A stretch of 64,000 bases of DNA, taken from the NCBI RefSeq assembly GCF_019392195.1, contig NZ_JAHXKI010000002.1, positions 1 through 64,000 of the forward strand. The letters are read 5' to 3'. The position numbers and the translations under genes were made by a program. Position 1 is the first letter of the stretch. Every line of letters begins with the position of its first letter. A model generated the notes under the pieces. It had not been told where the DNA came from. It saw only the letters and a list, made by a program, of their open reading frames with translations, and ran no database searches. This document shows positions 48,544 to 57,381 of the stretch, piece by piece. This DNA comes from Marinobacter sp. F4206 (GTDB lineage: Bacteria; Pseudomonadota; Gammaproteobacteria; Pseudomonadales; Oleiphilaceae).

Positions 48544-48577
48544 GCGCCTACTGGCCTACCAGTCGAAAGGTAGGCGC
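48544..48577. repeat. Structured inverted repeat after cspD
   Basis: GCGCCTA (48544-48550) pairs with TAGGCGC (48571-48577), enclosing an inner ACTGG-CCTA-CCAGT hairpin; an alternative CCTACC/GGTAGG pairing (48555-48560, 48569-48574) is also possible. There is no T-run. It begins about 25 nt after the cspD stop and may be a weak terminator or an mRNA 3' end element. Confidence 0.4.
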
Positions 48578-48745
48578 ACCCAAGCCGGTATGAGTCAATC
48601 CAGCTCGGTCGAAGCCCGGGCAAGGTTTTGTTTGTGCCCTGAAAAACACCCCTTAGAAGACAAACCGGCCCGCTTTGCCATTCACCTCTGTTGCAGTACC
48701 CTTCCAGTCCTAACCCAACCTAACACCCCGGATGCACTGACTGGA

Positions 48746-49384
48746 ATGGCCGATCTGATTCTTTTCAATAAACCGTTTCGAGTTCTGAGCCAGTTCACAG
48801 ATGACCGCAAGGATCCGTCCAAGCCAGTCCGGGCAACCCTGGCAGATTGGATCTCGGTGCCCGGCATCTATCCGGCGGGCAGGCTTGATTACGATTCGGA
48901 GGGACTTCTGCTGCTAACGGGCGACGGCGCGCTCCAGCATCGAATTGCTTCGCCGTCGCGGAAAATGCCCAAGACCTACTGGGTACAGGTGGAAGGCCTG
49001 ATTACCGACGCCGCGCTGGCCCAGTTGGAGCGCGGCGTCAGCCTCAAGGACGGCAACACCGCGCCCGCCAAAGCCGCCAGACTGGACGAGCCCTCAGTCT
49101 GGGGAAGAACCCCGCCGGTTCGGCATCGGGACTCCGTGCCGACCAGCTGGCTGGAACTCACAATCACCGAAGGCCGAAATCGGCAAGTCCGCCGCATGAC
49201 GGCTGCCGTCGGCTTTCCAACACTCAGACTCATCCGCTACCGTGTGGGAGACTGGACCCTGAACGGTTTGAATCCCGGCGAATTCCGAACTGTCGCGGTA
49301 CACGTTCCCGCGCCCAGGCCTCGCCGGAAGCCCACGACGGCCAGAAAGTCAGGCAAGCCAACAAGGAGCGCCAAAAAACGATGA
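48746..49384 (+). CDS. rluE: 23S rRNA pseudouridine(2457) synthase RluE
   Basis: RsuA/RluB/E/F-family pseudouridine synthase acting on 23S rRNA position 2457 in E. coli. From ATG 48746 ([11 protein letters not shown]) it is 212 aa, near E. coli RluE (217 aa). The catalytic motif [14 protein letters not shown] holds the active Asp; the C-terminal segment [21 protein letters not shown] is also conserved. The tail after residue 180 is Arg/Lys/Pro-rich. The frame is open upstream to 48590 but those residues are not conserved. It overlaps nudJ by 4 nt. Confidence 0.92.
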   Translation: MADLILFNKPFRVLSQFTDDRKDPSKPVRATLADWISVPGIYPAGRLDYDSEGLLLLTGDGALQHRIASPSRKMPKTYWVQVEGLITDAALAQLERGVSLKDGNTAPAKAARLDEPSVWGRTPPVRHRDSVPTSWLELTITEGRNRQVRRMTAAVGFPTLRLIRYRVGDWTLNGLNPGEFRTVAVHVPAPRPRRKPTTARKSGKPTRSAKKR

Positions 49385-49830
49385 CCTGGACCCCTCACGC
49401 CACCGTTGCCGTTATCGTAGAAGACCAGCAAGGCCGCTACCTCGTTGTCGAGGAACATAGTAGCGGTCGCATCGTCTTCAACCAGCCCGCAGGCCATGTT
49501 GAAGAGGGTGAAGCCATTCTCGACGCCGTCAGACGGGAGACCCTGGAAGAGACCGGCTGGCGCGTTGAACCGGAACACTTTCTCGGTGTTTACACCTACA
49601 AGGCGCCAGCCAATGGTGTTACCTACTACAGATTCTGTTACTCCGCCCGCGCCCTGGAACACGTCACAGACGAGCTCGACACCGGCATTATTGCCGCACA
49701 CTGGATGCATCTGGAAGACATACGCCAGTTGGGGGACAAATTACGAAGCCCCCTGGTCCTGGAGTGCATAGAAGATTACCGAAACGGTCGTCGCTTTCCT
49801 CTGGATGTCGTTGTGGATGCGCAGACGTAA
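49381..49830 (+). CDS. nudJ: NUDIX phosphohydrolase NudJ
   Basis: 149-aa NUDIX enzyme. The Nudix box [20 protein letters not shown] followed by TGW (about residues 39-61) is complete, with the metal-binding REXXEE core. E. coli NudJ hydrolyses nucleoside di/triphosphates and HMP-PP. Gene order rluE-nudJ-mnmA-hflD-purB matches E. coli. The start ATG overlaps the rluE stop as ATGA. Confidence 0.92.
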   Translation: MTWTPHATVAVIVEDQQGRYLVVEEHSSGRIVFNQPAGHVEEGEAILDAVRRETLEETGWRVEPEHFLGVYTYKAPANGVTYYRFCYSARALEHVTDELDTGIIAAHWMHLEDIRQLGDKLRSPLVLECIEDYRNGRRFPLDVVVDAQT

Positions 49831-49880
49831 CGACTGACAAATGATAAACTTGGCGGCTTTTCAGGCAGATTGAAGTATTC

Positions 49881-51059
49881 ATGACACACGCAACCGAAAC
49901 ACGTCCCACAGCACGCACCCGAGTGATCGTCGGCATGTCCGGCGGTGTGGACTCGTCTGTCGCAGCCTGGCTGCTGAAAGACCAGGGTTACCAGGTCGAA
50001 GGGCTGTTCATGAAGAACTGGGACGAAGATGACGGTACTGAATACTGCACGGCCATGACCGACCTGGCAGACGCGCAGGCGGTTGCCGAGACCATCGGCA
50101 TCAAGCTTCACACCGCCAGCTTCGCCGCCGAGTACTGGGATCGGGTGTTTGAACACTTTTTGTCCGAGTACACCGCTGGACGCACGCCCAATCCCGACAT
50201 CCTTTGCAATAAGGAAGTAAAGTTCCGCGCGTTTCTGGATTACGCCGTTACCCTGGGGGCCGACTACATAGCCACCGGGCACTACACGCGTCAGCGTCCG
50301 CTCGATGATGGCTCGGGCAAAGCCCAACTGCTCAAGGGGCTCGACCCCAATAAGGACCAGAGCTACTTTCTGCACGCGGTCTCCGGCGAACGGATCGCCC
50401 GAACCCTGTTCCCGGTGGGAGAGCTGGAAAAACCGGAAGTCCGACGGATTGCCGAAGCCCAGGGCTTTGTCACCCACGACAAAAAGGACTCCACCGGTAT
50501 CTGTTTCATCGGCGAACGCAAGTTCACTGACTTCCTGAAGCAGTATCTTCCGGCCCAGCCCGGTGACATCGAAACGCCGGACGGCAAGGTTATTGGCCGA
50601 CATCAGGGCCTGATGTACCACACCATCGGACAACGCCAGGGGCTTGGGATCGGCGGACTCAGCGATTTCGGAGACCAGCCCTGGTACGTGGCGGAAAAGG
50701 ACCTCGACAGAAACGTGCTGATCGCGGTGCAGGGCAAACAGCACCCGCTGCTGTTCTCTCGAGGGCTTGTATCCGGCCCCATTGACTGGGTGGCAGGCGA
50801 AGCACCAGCCCATCGCTTCCGTTGCAAGGCCAAGACCCGCTACCGGCAGCCGGATCAGGACTGCGAAGTCCAGGTTCTGGAGCACGGCGTCAAGGTGATC
50901 TTTGACGATGCCCAGAGGGCCGTCACGCCTGGTCAGTCGGTCGTATTCTATGACGGCGAGGTTTGTCTGGGCGGTGGTGTAATAGAAGAAACCTGGCGCG
51001 ATGGCGAAGCACTGCCCGCGCGTGTAGCCGCATTGCCACAACAGGAAGCCGGTGCATGA
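49881..51059 (+). CDS. mnmA: tRNA-specific 2-thiouridylase MnmA
   Basis: Adds sulfur to C2 of wobble U34 in tRNA-Lys, -Glu and -Gln, using ATP and a sulfur-relay donor. The 392-aa product has the PP-loop [15 protein letters not shown] (residues about 18-32), the catalytic Cys pair in [16 protein letters not shown] and [13 protein letters not shown], and a C-terminal beta-barrel domain. Two tRNA-Lys(UUU) genes, natural substrates, lie at the start of the window. It overlaps hflD by 4 nt. Confidence 0.96.
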   Translation: MTHATETRPTARTRVIVGMSGGVDSSVAAWLLKDQGYQVEGLFMKNWDEDDGTEYCTAMTDLADAQAVAETIGIKLHTASFAAEYWDRVFEHFLSEYTAGRTPNPDILCNKEVKFRAFLDYAVTLGADYIATGHYTRQRPLDDGSGKAQLLKGLDPNKDQSYFLHAVSGERIARTLFPVGELEKPEVRRIAEAQGFVTHDKKDSTGICFIGERKFTDFLKQYLPAQPGDIETPDGKVIGRHQGLMYHTIGQRQGLGIGGLSDFGDQPWYVAEKDLDRNVLIAVQGKQHPLLFSRGLVSGPIDWVAGEAPAHRFRCKAKTRYRQPDQDCEVQVLEHGVKVIFDDAQRAVTPGQSVVFYDGEVCLGGGVIEETWRDGEALPARVAALPQQEAGA

Positions 51060-51694
51060 GCCGTACCCTAAACGATCAAACCCTCGCACTGGCAGGTGTG
51101 TTCCAGGCCGCCAACCTGGTCCAGCAGATCGCCCATAACGGCCAATGCACGGAGGCCAGCCTGGAAACCTGCATCCGCTCCCTGTTTGCAACGGACCCGG
51201 CATCAACCCTGGACGTGTACGGTGGTGATCTGGCGGATATCCGCGAGGGCCTGGTCACGCTCTCGTCGGTCCTGAGCGAGCAGAGCAAACAGCAGGACAT
51301 TGAAGTCTTGCGTTACGTACTGAATCTGATCCACCTTGAGTCAAAGCTCAACCGTCGACCGGATATGCTGGACGTGATTGGCAGCCGAATCGATCAGGCC
51401 CGGCACACGGCCAGTCATTTTGGCTACACGCACGGCAACCTGATCAGCAATCTTGCTTCAATCTATGCAGACACCATCAGCACCTTCCGCCTGAGAATCC
51501 AGGTCAGCGGCAACCCCACTGTGCTGCAGCAGGAGGAGAACGCCGCGAGGGTTCGCGCCCTGCTCCTTGCGGGCATTCGTTCAGCAGTACTCTGGCGCCA
51601 GACCGGTGGCCGGCGGTGGCAGTTGATCTTCGCCCGCAAAAAAGTCATCCGGCACGCCCGGGAACTCGCAGAGCAAGCCAATCGGCCCCTGTAA
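51056..51694 (+). CDS. hflD: HflD family protein (lysogenisation regulator, YcfC)
   Basis: 212-aa helical protein of the HflD family; in E. coli it is peripheral to the inner membrane and affects phage lambda lysogenisation by interaction with CII. From ATG 51056 ([20 protein letters not shown]), which overlaps the mnmA stop as ATGA. Conserved stretches include [26 protein letters not shown] and [20 protein letters not shown]. Length is typical and no membrane segment is evident. Its housekeeping role is unclear. Confidence 0.92.
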   Translation: MSRTLNDQTLALAGVFQAANLVQQIAHNGQCTEASLETCIRSLFATDPASTLDVYGGDLADIREGLVTLSSVLSEQSKQQDIEVLRYVLNLIHLESKLNRRPDMLDVIGSRIDQARHTASHFGYTHGNLISNLASIYADTISTFRLRIQVSGNPTVLQQEENAARVRALLLAGIRSAVLWRQTGGRRWQLIFARKKVIRHARELAEQANRPL

Positions 51695-51773
51695 TTCCAA
51701 TACAACTGCTTCGGACGCAGCGCTGGTGTATCATATTCGCCCCACATTTTCTTTTGTCCCGTTTCTTTGATGA

Positions 51774-53156
<1,383 letters not shown>

Positions 53157-53172
53157 ACCCGGGAGCGGACAC

Positions 53173-54324
53173 ATGGACATGCTTGGCGGACTGACAGCCT
53201 CCGAATTTCTGCGGGATTACTGGCAGAAGAAACCGCTGGTTATCCGCCAGGCTTTTCCAGACCTGGAATCTCCGGTCAGTCCGGACGAGCTCGCCGGCCT
53301 CGCCTGCGAGGAAGCCGTCGAGTCCCGGATCGTTATCGAAAACGACGACGGCAAACCCTGGCAGCTGCACAACGGCCCGTTTACGCCCGAACGTTTCAGC
53401 CAATTACCGGAACAGGACTGGACCTTGCTGGTTCAGGGCCTTGACCACTGGGTTCCGGAGATCGCCGACCTGCTGGAAAACTTCCGCTTCGTGCCCAACT
53501 GGCGACTGGATGACATCATGGCCAGCTTCGCGCCGAAAGGCGGCAGCGTGGGCCCCCACTACGACCAATACGATGTTTTTTTGCTCCAGGCCCAGGGCAA
53601 CCGTCGCTGGACCTTCGGTGGACACTGCGATCATACGTCGCCCCGCGTCGAAGGCACCCCACTGCGCATTCTGAGCAGTTGGGATGGCGAAGAGACGGTC
53701 ACCCTGGCCCCGGGCGACATGCTGTACCTGCCCCCGGGAATCGGACACCATGGCATTGCCGAGAACGACTGTATTACGCTGTCGGTGGGCTTTCGGGCTC
53801 CGACCGTCGACGACCTTCTGACGGGCTTCACCGATTTCCTCTGCAGCCAGTCTGATGCCTCTGACCATCTCAATGATCCGGAACTTCAGGTTCAGGACAA
53901 TCCCGGCACCATACAACCGGCGGTGATCGACAAACTGGACGCCGTATTGCGTGAAAAACTCGGCGATCGACGCCAGCTTTCCCTCTGGTTCGGCCAGTAC
54001 GCCACCGCTCCCAAGAGCATGGATATTGTCGTGCCCGCCGAGGAACCGGCGTCGACCGAGGAATTTGCCGGGGCCATCCGATCCGGCGAGCAGCTTCGGT
54101 GGAACGAAGGCTCCCGCTTCGCCTACTACGATTTCGATGATGAAACCGCCTTGTTCGTGGATGGTGAACAGTACCTGCTGAAAGGTGACGCCCGGCCGAT
54201 GGCAGCGCTGTTGTGCGCCGGCGCGCGGGTTGATTCCGCCAGGCTGTCCCGGTTTGCCGACGACGAGGCACTGCTGGGATTGCTCTGCACCTTGTATAAT
54301 CAGGGCTCGGTCTACTTCGAATAG
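53173..54324 (+). CDS. roxA: Ribosomal protein uL16 3-hydroxylase (RoxA/YcfD)
   Basis: Cupin-fold (JmjC-like) 2-oxoglutarate/Fe(II) oxygenase; E. coli YcfD hydroxylates an Arg in ribosomal protein uL16. From ATG 53173 it is 383 aa. The HxD motif lies in GPHYDQYDVFLLQAQGNRRW and the distal His in PPGIGHHGIAEND, forming the iron site. The C-terminal winged-helix-like dimerisation part follows. Length and motifs fit. It is 16 nt after purB and 10 nt before the GNAT gene. Confidence 0.93.
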   Translation: MDMLGGLTASEFLRDYWQKKPLVIRQAFPDLESPVSPDELAGLACEEAVESRIVIENDDGKPWQLHNGPFTPERFSQLPEQDWTLLVQGLDHWVPEIADLLENFRFVPNWRLDDIMASFAPKGGSVGPHYDQYDVFLLQAQGNRRWTFGGHCDHTSPRVEGTPLRILSSWDGEETVTLAPGDMLYLPPGIGHHGIAENDCITLSVGFRAPTVDDLLTGFTDFLCSQSDASDHLNDPELQVQDNPGTIQPAVIDKLDAVLREKLGDRRQLSLWFGQYATAPKSMDIVVPAEEPASTEEFAGAIRSGEQLRWNEGSRFAYYDFDDETALFVDGEQYLLKGDARPMAALLCAGARVDSARLSRFADDEALLGLLCTLYNQGSVYFE

Positions 54325-54334
54325 TTTGGTCGCC

Positions 54335-55300
54335 ATGAGAGTGAAATTCAGGAAGTACAGCTGGCAACTGGCTCCGGGTCATATCCGCGACATCCGTCAA
54401 CGGGTCTTCATTGACGAACAGAAAGTGCCACCCGAGCTGGAATGGGACGACACTGATGAGATTGCCGATCATTTTCTCGCCGTGTTGCCAGACAACACGC
54501 CGGTGGGCGTGGCAAGACTCTTCTCAACGCTCGGTGAAACCGGACATATCGGTCGCATGGCGATTCTCCCCGGCTTCCGCGGGAGAGGCATTGGCGAAGC
54601 ACTCCTGCACCACCTGATTTCCGAGGCCGCTGGGAATTATGACGAGCTGAGGCTCTCGGCTCAGGAACATGCCATTCCTTTCTACCAGCGCTCCGGATTC
54701 CACGTCTGCTCTAGGCCGTATGACGATGCCGGGATTCCTCACGTCGATATGCGCTGCCTGTCCCCGGCACTGGTTGTCGATGCCATCGAAAAGCGCACCG
54801 CCCCAATGCTCCTTGGTGAAGACGCAGAAACATGGCTGTTCTCCGGCGAACACCAAATGGTCAGCCTGATGGATTCGGTTGTGGGCCAGGCCGGACAACG
54901 ACTCTGGCTCTACGACCGATTGCTGGATCATGATCTGTACGACCGCCACCGTTTCCGGGAATTGATCTCCGCCCTCGCCCGACGGCACCGACTCAGTGAA
55001 ATCCGGCTACTGATTCATGATGACAAGCCGCTGGTCAAACGCCGACATCAGCTGGTTGAGTTAATGCGTCGGCTGCCGAGCCGGATCGAGCTGCGGCTCG
55101 TGAACGACGATTACCCGATTGAGGACCAGCCGTTCCTTCTGGCGGACCGCTCCGGAGTACTCTACCGCCACGACTTCTACAAACCCGAAGGGTTTGCAAA
55201 ATTTGCCGACGGCGGCCGTGTAAAACTGCTTTCGGAGAGCTTCCAGCGCATGTGGGATGCCGGTCGAAGCTCCCTGGAGCTAAGGGAATTACCGCTCTGA
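54335..55300 (+). CDS. GNAT acetyltransferase fused to a C-terminal domain (DUF7931-like)
   Basis: 321 aa from ATG 54335 (MRVKFRKYSWQ). Residues 1-145 form a GNAT domain with the acetyl-CoA loop PGFRGRGIGEALLHHL and FYQRSGF, closest in style to ElaA-type acetyltransferases. Residues about 165-321 form a second domain with SGEHQMVSLMDSVV, QRLWLYDRLLDHDLYDR and SGVLYRHDFYKPEGFA, which I associate with DUF7931, a phospholipase-D-like fold, from memory. The fusion next to roxA recurs in Pseudomonas relatives. Substrate unknown. It overlaps the convergent LysR gene by 12 bp. Confidence 0.78.
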   Translation: MRVKFRKYSWQLAPGHIRDIRQRVFIDEQKVPPELEWDDTDEIADHFLAVLPDNTPVGVARLFSTLGETGHIGRMAILPGFRGRGIGEALLHHLISEAAGNYDELRLSAQEHAIPFYQRSGFHVCSRPYDDAGIPHVDMRCLSPALVVDAIEKRTAPMLLGEDAETWLFSGEHQMVSLMDSVVGQAGQRLWLYDRLLDHDLYDRHRFRELISALARRHRLSEIRLLIHDDKPLVKRRHQLVELMRRLPSRIELRLVNDDYPIEDQPFLLADRSGVLYRHDFYKPEGFAKFADGGRVKLLSESFQRMWDAGRSSLELRELPL

Positions 55301-56299
55301 ATGATGCACACGGGATGCTTCCGCTGATTCAAACTGGGCACCGAAAGGCGCAAACTCCGTATCTACCTCTTCGGCCACCTCCGCAATCAGCTTACGCAAC
55401 CACTGATGATCACTGTTGTGTTGCAGTAACGGGCTCCACGCCATTTTCAGTTCGAAGGGCGGAATTTCAAACGGCGGCACTTTGACCACCAGGTCAGAAT
55501 TGTCCTTCTGCAACCAGGCCGCGCGGGACGGCAGGGTCGCGATCAGATCATGCTGCTCGGCCAACAACATTGCCACCTGGTAGTGGCGTGTAAACACCGA
55601 TATCTGGCGCTTTCGCCCCATTCGTGACAGCGCCTCGTCCACCCAGCCCAGGCGCTGGACGTCCTTGGGATTGACCCCCACGCCAACGCCAAACCCCGTC
55701 TTGCTGACCCAGATATGACTGGCATCCAGATAGGTGTCGAGGGTAAACGGTTCCTTCAGAATGGGATTTCGCGCGTTCATCAGGCAGGCAAAATACTCGG
55801 TCCACAGGGTTTTCTGATGAAAAGACTGCGGGATTTTATCGAACCGGTTGATTGCCATGTCGAGCCGGCCCTGCTCGACGTCCAGAAAACTGACGTCGCT
55901 GGGCGTCAGTACATCGAGCGTGACGTGCGGGGCTTCCTGTCGAATCCGCCGCAAAACCCGAGGCATCAGGCAGGACTCTGCGTAGTCACTGGCCATGATG
56001 CGGAATACGCGTTGGCTTTCGAGCGCCGAAAACGGTGTTTTTTCCTGTACCGCCTGCTCGATATCCGACAGGATACTGCGTACCAAAGGTTGCAGTTCCC
56101 GCCCCCGCTCGGTGGCTGTCATGCCCTCACTGGTCCGGACCAGCAAGGGGTCGCCAAATAGATCGCGGAGTCGCCGCAGGCCATTACTCATGGCCGGCTG
56201 AGTGATACCCAGATGGTTCGCCGCTTTGGTGACGTTCCTTTCCCGTAGAAGGACATCCAGATAAACCAGAAGATTCAGGTCGACGCGGGAAATATCCAT
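55289..56299 (-). CDS. LysR-family transcriptional regulator
   Basis: 336-aa LysR-type regulator of the NahR/NodD-like subgroup. It has an N-terminal winged HTH (about 5-65; DLNLLVYLDVLLRERNVTKA, ITQPAMSNGLRRLRDLFGDP) and an effector domain of about 230 residues with a family-typical SGxxG-poor core. The start is ATG 56299 (MDISRVDL), with GGAG 6 nt upstream; TTG 56305 is an alternative. Being alone and convergent with the GNAT gene, its target is not evident; it may act on itself or on a distant operon. Confidence 0.9.
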   Translation of the reverse strand: MDISRVDLNLLVYLDVLLRERNVTKAANHLGITQPAMSNGLRRLRDLFGDPLLVRTSEGMTATERGRELQPLVRSILSDIEQAVQEKTPFSALESQRVFRIMASDYAESCLMPRVLRRIRQEAPHVTLDVLTPSDVSFLDVEQGRLDMAINRFDKIPQSFHQKTLWTEYFACLMNARNPILKEPFTLDTYLDASHIWVSKTGFGVGVGVNPKDVQRLGWVDEALSRMGRKRQISVFTRHYQVAMLLAEQHDLIATLPSRAAWLQKDNSDLVVKVPPFEIPPFELKMAWSPLLQHNSDHQWLRKLIAEVAEEVDTEFAPFGAQFESAEASRVHHSER

Positions 56300-56552
56300 T
56301 GGCAACTCCGGAAGGTACTGCAGGTTTGCGGTAAAGAAGAAAGCCTCGCGCGACCTTCATTCACCACAGCAATATACACGAGATTTAAAATTCATTAAAT
56401 CAATAGACCGCAGTAGCTTTCACATTTTGCAACGGTTTCAACGCCGTATTTCTGCTAGTCTTTCTCAGACTTGCTGAATAATATCGGTACCTTGAGGCCG
56501 GCATTCCCACCTGCCATCAATTGATCCAAAAGCCGGAGTCATTACTGACAAA

Positions 56553-57326
56553 ATGGATACAACAACCATCGTAATTTTACTGGCTGCTATCGTTACGACC
56601 TCCATCGTGATTATCGTTCTGAGCCAGATGCGCGAGAGGGCCAAAATAGAGCGGGCCCGAAAAGTGACCGCGCAGGAAGATGCCTACAACCGGGCCCAGC
56701 GCCTTCTTTCAGAGATCCCCGGCCAGTATCTGACCACTGACCTCAAACTTCTGCTCATCAAACGGATGGAAGAGGCCTGCTCTGAGCTTGCCGCGCTCAA
56801 AGCCAACCTTCCGGTCAAGAAGTGGCAGGAATCCACACTGCAGCTCAAGAACCAGGTTCTCGAAAAACAGGACGCCCGGACACCGGTCAAAATTGACTCT
56901 CCTGAAAAGTCCACTTACGTCAAAGAGTTGCTCCAGAATCTGTTTAAAATGATCGAGAGCATGCACAAAAATGGTCGGATTGACGCTGGAACGGCCAAGA
57001 AAAACCTGAAGTACGTTTTGTTTCTCGTACACAAGACCCATGCCGACCTGCACGTCTTCCAGGCCCGGGATTATGTTCGTCAGAACCAGCTACGGAAAGC
57101 CATCCACGCCTATCACCTGGCCAGCACCGAGATGGGGAAATCCCGGGACAACCCCTTGGCCATGAAGGCCGTCAAGAGCTTCCGGACCCGAATCAAGGAA
57201 CTGGAGGCAATCAGTACTGAGGGCAAAGACACCGCAAGCGCCGAGTCGCAATCCAAGCTGGATCGCGAATGGGACACCTTCCTCCACGATGAGGAATGGA
57301 AGAAAAAGGCCGACTACGACGATTGA
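56553..57326 (+). CDS. Unrecognised membrane-anchored helical protein
   Basis: I do not recognise this 257-aa protein. Residues about 5-25 (TIVILLAAIVTTSIVIIVLS) form one transmembrane helix, followed by a basic R/K stretch, implying an N-out, C-in anchor. The remainder looks cytoplasmic and helical, with many K/E/Q residues and a possible TPR-like segment near residues 150-200 (ARDYVRQNQLRKAIHAYHLA). It ends in an acidic tail (EWDTFLHDEEWKKKADYDD). It lies 55 nt upstream of the hybrid kinase on the same strand, so the two are probably co-expressed. Confidence 0.8.
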   Translation: MDTTTIVILLAAIVTTSIVIIVLSQMRERAKIERARKVTAQEDAYNRAQRLLSEIPGQYLTTDLKLLLIKRMEEACSELAALKANLPVKKWQESTLQLKNQVLEKQDARTPVKIDSPEKSTYVKELLQNLFKMIESMHKNGRIDAGTAKKNLKYVLFLVHKTHADLHVFQARDYVRQNQLRKAIHAYHLASTEMGKSRDNPLAMKAVKSFRTRIKELEAISTEGKDTASAESQSKLDREWDTFLHDEEWKKKADYDD

Positions 57327-57381
57327 CGGCGGTTAAACCGGGCAGCTGGACCTGCCCCGTTAACAGGGACAGTAAACACTC

